Source: Deltaproteobacteria bacterium
GTDB taxonomy: Bacteria; UBA10199; DSSB01; JACPFA01
Assembly (NCBI GenBank): GCA_016183235.1
Contig: JACPFA010000015.1
Location: forward strand, 20,805 to 84,804
Direction of reading: 5' to 3'
Length of the DNA: 64,000 nt
The translations under genes and the position numbers were made by a program. The notes beneath the pieces were generated by a model, which saw only the letters and a program-made list of their open reading frames with translations, made no database searches and was not told where the DNA came from. Shown piece by piece: positions 61,481 to 64,000 of the stretch; within the stretch, counting starts at the first letter, position 1, and each line of letters starts with the position of its first letter.

Positions 61481-61888
61481 ATGGAATTAGATGCCATCAC
61501 AAAAACGGAATTTGGTTCTGAGAAAATACGGGGTATACTCGCCCAAACTTTCTTTAATCTCACACAAAAGTGGCAATTGAAAAGAGAAGAAGAGGCCCAA
61601 CTCTTGGGATGGAATTACAAAGAAAAAAGAACCACGCTGGATAGCCTACGAAACGGAAATACAATTCTTGATAATGATCGTGACAAACTGGAGAGAATCG
61701 TTGATTTAGTCAACATTCATAAATCCCTTCGAATCCTTTTCCCACACAATCTAGATGCGGTTTATGAGTGGGTCACAGTGAAACGAGAACGTTTCGGCGG
61801 ATATTCTGCGCTTGAGGTGATGCTCGAAGATGGAAAAGAAGGAATCCATGCCATCCGATTCTACCTCGATTATGAAAGAACCCGTTAA
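61481..61888 (+). CDS. Xre/MbcA/ParS-type antitoxin
   Basis: The 135-aa protein has an N-terminal helical DNA-binding region (WQLKREEEAQLLGWNYKEKR) and a C-terminal DUF2384-like part (RIVDLVNIHKSLRILFPHNL followed by YEWVTVKR... GGYSALEVML). This layout is typical of antitoxins that pair with RES-domain toxins. The toxin gene starts 16 bp before its stop. It should bind and inhibit the toxin and repress the operon. Confidence 0.88.
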   Translation: MELDAITKTEFGSEKIRGILAQTFFNLTQKWQLKREEEAQLLGWNYKEKRTTLDSLRNGNTILDNDRDKLERIVDLVNIHKSLRILFPHNLDAVYEWVTVKRERFGGYSALEVMLEDGKEGIHAIRFYLDYERTR

Positions 61889-62582
61889 ACTTACTTCTTA
61901 CCAGGGTAATGTTTTTCGTAATATTGCTGGCCTTGATCCAAGCCTGGAACTTACCAATGACATCGCGCCTTCTCAAACAGCGCAGGAAGTCTTAAAGAAA
62001 TTTTACTACGATGATCCTCAAATGGTTGCCGTTCAATCTCCTATCGAAAGGATTTTGCAAAGATCTATTTGTCAAATGATCCAAGAGGAAATTTCTAAGA
62101 AGTTTAAACCTGGAAATTGGTATGCCTCGCGTTTTTCGAATGGAAGCTGGGGAGTGCTTTATACAGCAGAATCAGAAGTCACGGCTTTAAAAGAGGCTCT
62201 TTATCACGCCAAAAATCATTTTTATAAAGAAGAGCTAGAAAGAAATGGTTTTTTAGAAATTACCCGCAGGGTGATACATTTATATGCACAATCGAAATAT
62301 TGTGGAGATTTGATCCGTCATAAGGTTCTCAATCATCGCAAACTCGTTTCCAAAGATTCTTCTGGATATCCTTATTGTCAAAAACTGGCCGAACATTTTC
62401 ATTCAAAAGGAGCACAGATATTAAGAGCACCATCGGCACGGGATGAAAAAGGCTTTGGGGTTCCTATTTTTAATAAAGAGGCCATCCAAAAAGATTTTGG
62501 TCATCTAAAATATGTAAAATGTGAACTAAAGAAAAACAGTGTGAAAGTATTTCCAGAAGGAGAAACTTACAAACTAGATTAA
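61872..62582 (+). CDS. RES-domain toxin (MbcT/ParT-like NAD-consuming enzyme)
   Basis: About 236 aa from MKEPVKL (an upstream in-frame ATG exists at 61830). The RES fold is recognisable by NVFRNIAG (R), WYASRFSNGSWGVLYTAESE (about 96-115, R-x-x-S and G-x-x-Y) and TALKEALYH (E). HRKLVSKDSSGYPYCQKLAE and the C-terminal GAQILRAPSARDEKGFGVPI complete it. RES toxins degrade NAD+ or ADP-ribosylate targets. The overlap with the Xre antitoxin gene implies coupled translation. Confidence 0.88.
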   Translation: MKEPVKLTSYQGNVFRNIAGLDPSLELTNDIAPSQTAQEVLKKFYYDDPQMVAVQSPIERILQRSICQMIQEEISKKFKPGNWYASRFSNGSWGVLYTAESEVTALKEALYHAKNHFYKEELERNGFLEITRRVIHLYAQSKYCGDLIRHKVLNHRKLVSKDSSGYPYCQKLAEHFHSKGAQILRAPSARDEKGFGVPIFNKEAIQKDFGHLKYVKCELKKNSVKVFPEGETYKLD

Positions 62583-62649
62583 GCACGTGTGACAAACGCT
62601 TACTCATAAGAGATTCCCAAATTGCTTGACGGTTTGATTTTCCTACTGC

Positions 62650-62826
62650 TACTAACAAGTTCTCTGTATAGGCTACAGATTGCGAGGATTATGTGGCGAG
62701 AGAAGGAAGATGAGCAAAAAGCCCGCAGGCGTACCCGGGGTACGTCGAGGACTTTTTGCGAAATCTGACGCACTCGCAGCCCATAAGCCGAAGCAAGCTG
62801 TAGCCTATACAGAGGACTTGTTAGTA
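62650..62826. mobile_element. 177-bp element with 29-bp inverted ends
   Basis: The arm at 62650-62678 (starting TACTAACAAGT) is repeated as reverse complement at 62798-62826 with one mismatch. The core contains CGCAGGCGTAC and GTACGTCGAGG around CCCGG. That core is also present, with a different loop, in the repeat after tRNA-Leu at 55355-55476. It lies just upstream of tRNA-Val. Non-coding. Confidence 0.8.
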
Positions 62827-62853
62827 AGTGAGCGGGGTTTTAATAAGCCATTA

Positions 62854-62926
62854 GGGCACTTAGCTCAGTTGGAAGAGCATCGGCTTTACAAGCCGGGGGT
62901 CGTAGGTTCGAGCCCTACAGTGCCCA
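62854..62926 (+). tRNA. tRNA-Val (anticodon TAC)
   Basis: Acceptor stem GGGCACT pairs with AGTGCCC. D-arm TAGCTCAGTTGGAAGAGC, anticodon loop TTTACAA (TAC), T-loop GGTTCGAGCC, discriminator A. CCA is not encoded (ACA follows). Confidence 0.95.
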
Positions 62927-62950
62927 CAGGTATTTTGGGCTTCTGCGGAC

Positions 62951-63055
62951 CTACAGCTAGCTCGGATAATTTTCCGTATACGCTTCGCAGTTTGCCACCA
63001 GCCACTGGCTGGTGTTTGCCTGCTACATAGATTCGAGCCCCGTTAATCACTTCAT
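62951..63055. repeat. tRNA-linked palindromic repeat, copy 1
   Basis: It contains the perfect hairpin CACCAGCCACTGGCTGGTG and ends in GATTCGAGCCCCGTTAATCA, which resembles a decayed tRNA T-arm and acceptor 3' half (closest in this window to tRNA-His). Positions 62976-63055 match copy 3 (63902-63981) over 80 bases. Confidence 0.8.
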
Positions 63056-63085
63056 CCTAAAAACGGCAGTTGAAATCGCTTCTCT

Positions 63086-63171
63086 GTCATTGCGAGCCCA
63101 GTAGGGCGAAGCAATCTCAATTGGCCCAAGTGAGATTGCTTCACCCTGCTGGTGCAGGGTTCGCAATGACA
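63086..63171. repeat. Dispersed GTCATTGCGAG-class palindromic repeat
   Basis: GTCATTGCGAGCCCAGTAGG...GAAGCAATCTCAATT and AAGTGAGATTGCTTCACCC...GGTTCGCAATGAC form a clean palindrome, the best-formed copy in the window. Confidence 0.85.
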
Positions 63172-63193
63172 AATCGTGCATTATTTCAGAAGA

Positions 63194-63269
63194 ATACGCT
63201 TCGCAGTTTGCCACCAGCCACTGGCTGGTGTTTGCCTGCTACGCGGGTTCGAGCCCTACAGTGCCCACA
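63194..63269. repeat. tRNA-linked repeat, copy 2, joined to a tRNA-Val 3' fragment
   Basis: Positions 63194-63242 match the hairpin part of copies 1 and 3. Positions 63246-63269 exactly repeat 24 bases of the tRNA-Val gene and its flank (62905-62928: T-loop, acceptor strand and following ACA). Confidence 0.8.
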
Positions 63270-63344
63270 AATAAGGATCAATTGGTAGTTTTCGAATCAG
63301 AGGTTCAACTAGACCTTTAGGGCATTCTCTGTTATATTGCTTTT

Positions 63345-63536
63345 GTGAGTAAAACATTAAAATTAACCGCAGTCGTAGAGTATGAAAAGGGTGGTTATGT
63401 GGCTCTGTGCCCGGAGCTAGATATTGCAAGTCAAGGGGACACCATTGAAGAGGCACGTAAGAACTTAACTGAAGCCATAGAGCTTTTTTTTGAAACGGCC
63501 AGGCCTTTAGAAATTACGAATCGTCTTCATTCCTAA
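63345..63536 (+). CDS. hicB: HicB-like antitoxin (UPF0150)
   Basis: 63 aa from a GTG. LTAVVEYEKGGYVALCPELD followed by IASQGDTIEEARKNLTEAIE is the short HicB/UPF0150 fold (partial RNase H-like). The short C-terminus lacks an added DNA-binding domain. It would neutralise HicA, but the hicA sequence downstream is only a 3' remnant, so the antitoxin appears orphaned. Confidence 0.88.
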   Translation: MSKTLKLTAVVEYEKGGYVALCPELDIASQGDTIEEARKNLTEAIELFFETARPLEITNRLHS

Positions 63537-63561
63537 ATTTACGTTACTTCACTCGAGGTAA

Positions 63562-63690
63562 GTGTTGGTTAAACTTGCGGATGGAGCCACTATTACTGTT
63601 CCTGTTCCCAATCATCGAGAACTAAAAGTAGGGACGCTTCGATCCATTATCCGTCAAGCAGGGCTTTCCAAACGTTTATTCGAAAAGTAA
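63562..63690 (+). pseudogene. hicA: hicA toxin remnant (C-terminal half)
   Basis: The frame reads LADGATITVPVPNHRELKVG then TLRSIIRQAGLSKRLFEK and stop, matching the C-terminal half of HicA (dsRBD-like mRNA interferase). An in-frame stop directly precedes it, and the N-terminal part with the catalytic histidine region (G-S-H) is absent. It could be a GTG-started 42-aa peptide but would lack the active site. Confidence 0.75.
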
Positions 63691-63777
63691 AAATAGTAAT
63701 TTTATATTAATGGATGATTAAATTTACCCTTGGAAATTAAAATTATTTATTATAGGTGCTGTAAGCTTTTGTTGAAT

Positions 63778-63852
63778 GGAGACGTAGTTCAGCTTGGTTA
63801 GAACGCCTGCCTGTCACGCAGGAGGTCGCGGGTTCGAACCCCGTCGTCTCCG
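63778..63852 (+). tRNA. tRNA-Asp (anticodon GTC)
   Basis: Acceptor stem GGAGACG pairs with CGTCTCC. The anticodon stem-loop CCTGCCTGTCACGCAGG contains GTC. T-loop GGTTCGAACC, discriminator G. CCA is not encoded. Confidence 0.95.
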
Positions 63853-63875
63853 CAATCGTATGGTGGTTTTGCGAG

Positions 63876-63981
63876 CTTACAGCAAGCTCGGATAATTTCC
63901 CGTATACGCTTCGCAGTTTGCCACCAGCCACTGGCTGGTGTTTGCCTGCTACATAGATTCGAGCCCCGTTAATCACTTCAT
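63876..63981. repeat. tRNA-linked palindromic repeat, copy 3
   Basis: The same order as copy 1: CTCGGATAAT, GTATACGCTTCGCAG, the CACCAGCCACTGGCTGGTG hairpin and the tRNA-like GATTCGAGCCCCGTTAATCA end. It begins about 24 bp after tRNA-Asp. Confidence 0.8.
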
Positions 63982-64000
63982 TGCTTTTGCTTCTGCGAAC

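Larger units (their letters stand above)
62927..63344. repeat. 418-bp gene-free, repeat-rich stretch after tRNA-Val
   Basis: In order it holds a tRNA-linked palindromic repeat copy (62951-63055), a GTCATTGCGAG-class repeat (63086-63171), a second partial tRNA-linked copy (63194-63242) and a duplicate of the tRNA-Val 3' end (63246-63269). About 75 bp before hicB follow without a recognised feature. Open frames here follow the repeats. Confidence 0.75.

Noticed and set aside
62680..63288. Open frames around tRNA-Val and the following repeats
   Set aside because: They translate a tRNA gene and palindromic repeats; no domain similarity seen.
63743..63976. Minus-strand open frame over tRNA-Asp encoding a TTGFEPATSCVTGRR-type peptide
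   Set aside because: This is the well-known artefact of translating a tRNA gene on the opposite strand; it overlaps tRNA-Asp and a repeat.
62951..63981. CRISPR array
   Set aside because: Repeats here are too few, irregularly spaced and hairpin/tRNA-linked; no cas genes occur in the window.

Overview
The window is a bacterial chromosome segment of moderate G+C (mid-40s percent by eye) and looks like one contiguous genome. The order tig-clpP-clpX-lon, the acyl-CoA dehydrogenase and B12-dependent mutase genes, the HpnN-like MMPL exporter and the many short GTCATTGCGAG-type palindromes suggest a Gram-negative, Deltaproteobacteria-like organism (former Deltaproteobacteria, Bdellovibrionota or related candidate lineages). 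This placement is an inference from gene content. No rRNA is present to confirm it.

Layout. 0-4.5 kb: acyl-CoA catabolism, with the 3' part of an enoyl-CoA hydratase, an acyl-CoA dehydrogenase and split methylmalonyl-CoA mutase-type large and B12-binding subunits. 4.5-14.4 kb: an envelope-lipid block with a flippase-like membrane protein, an L-2-hydroxyglutarate oxidase-like flavoenzyme, a GNAT-fold protein resembling bacterial ceramide synthase, a serine palmitoyltransferase-like enzyme, a GT2/NodB fusion, an MMPL lipid exporter and an Aur1-like PAP2 transferase. Together these read as a candidate sphingolipid synthesis, decoration and export locus. 14.6-24.4 kb: a giant PutA-like proline-catabolic protein with an unusual N-terminus, asd, a secreted beta-propeller apparently fused to an outer-membrane protein, and truA.

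24.4-47.6 kb is an accessory island. It holds six large acidic proteins without signal peptides that form two related families, called A and B here. They occur as A-then-B gene pairs on the minus strand and share a C-terminal module. They are interleaved with toxin-antitoxin modules (two PIN pairs, AbiE, an AbrB/PIN pair with a wrecked toxin), a self-regulated Fic protein, nucleotidyltransferases, a divergent MurD-like ligase next to a small kinase, and an N-terminally truncated MurE translationally coupled to an A protein. This A/B family is the best candidate for an undescribed system.

47.6-54.4 kb: hisC-like aminotransferase, ACT-domain malic enzyme, C45-like acyltransferase, alpha/beta hydrolase, a lipoprotein and tRNA-His. 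54.4-64 kb: HigBA, tRNA-Leu, tig-clpP-clpX-lon, a RES/Xre toxin-antitoxin pair, tRNA-Val, a hicB with a broken hicA, and tRNA-Asp.

Several classes of dispersed palindromic repeat run through the window. Unusually, some lie in frame inside genes (truA, the 20.9-23.5 kb secreted protein, a small protein at 47.3 kb), one has destroyed a PIN toxin, and one class near the right edge carries tRNA 3'-end fragments.
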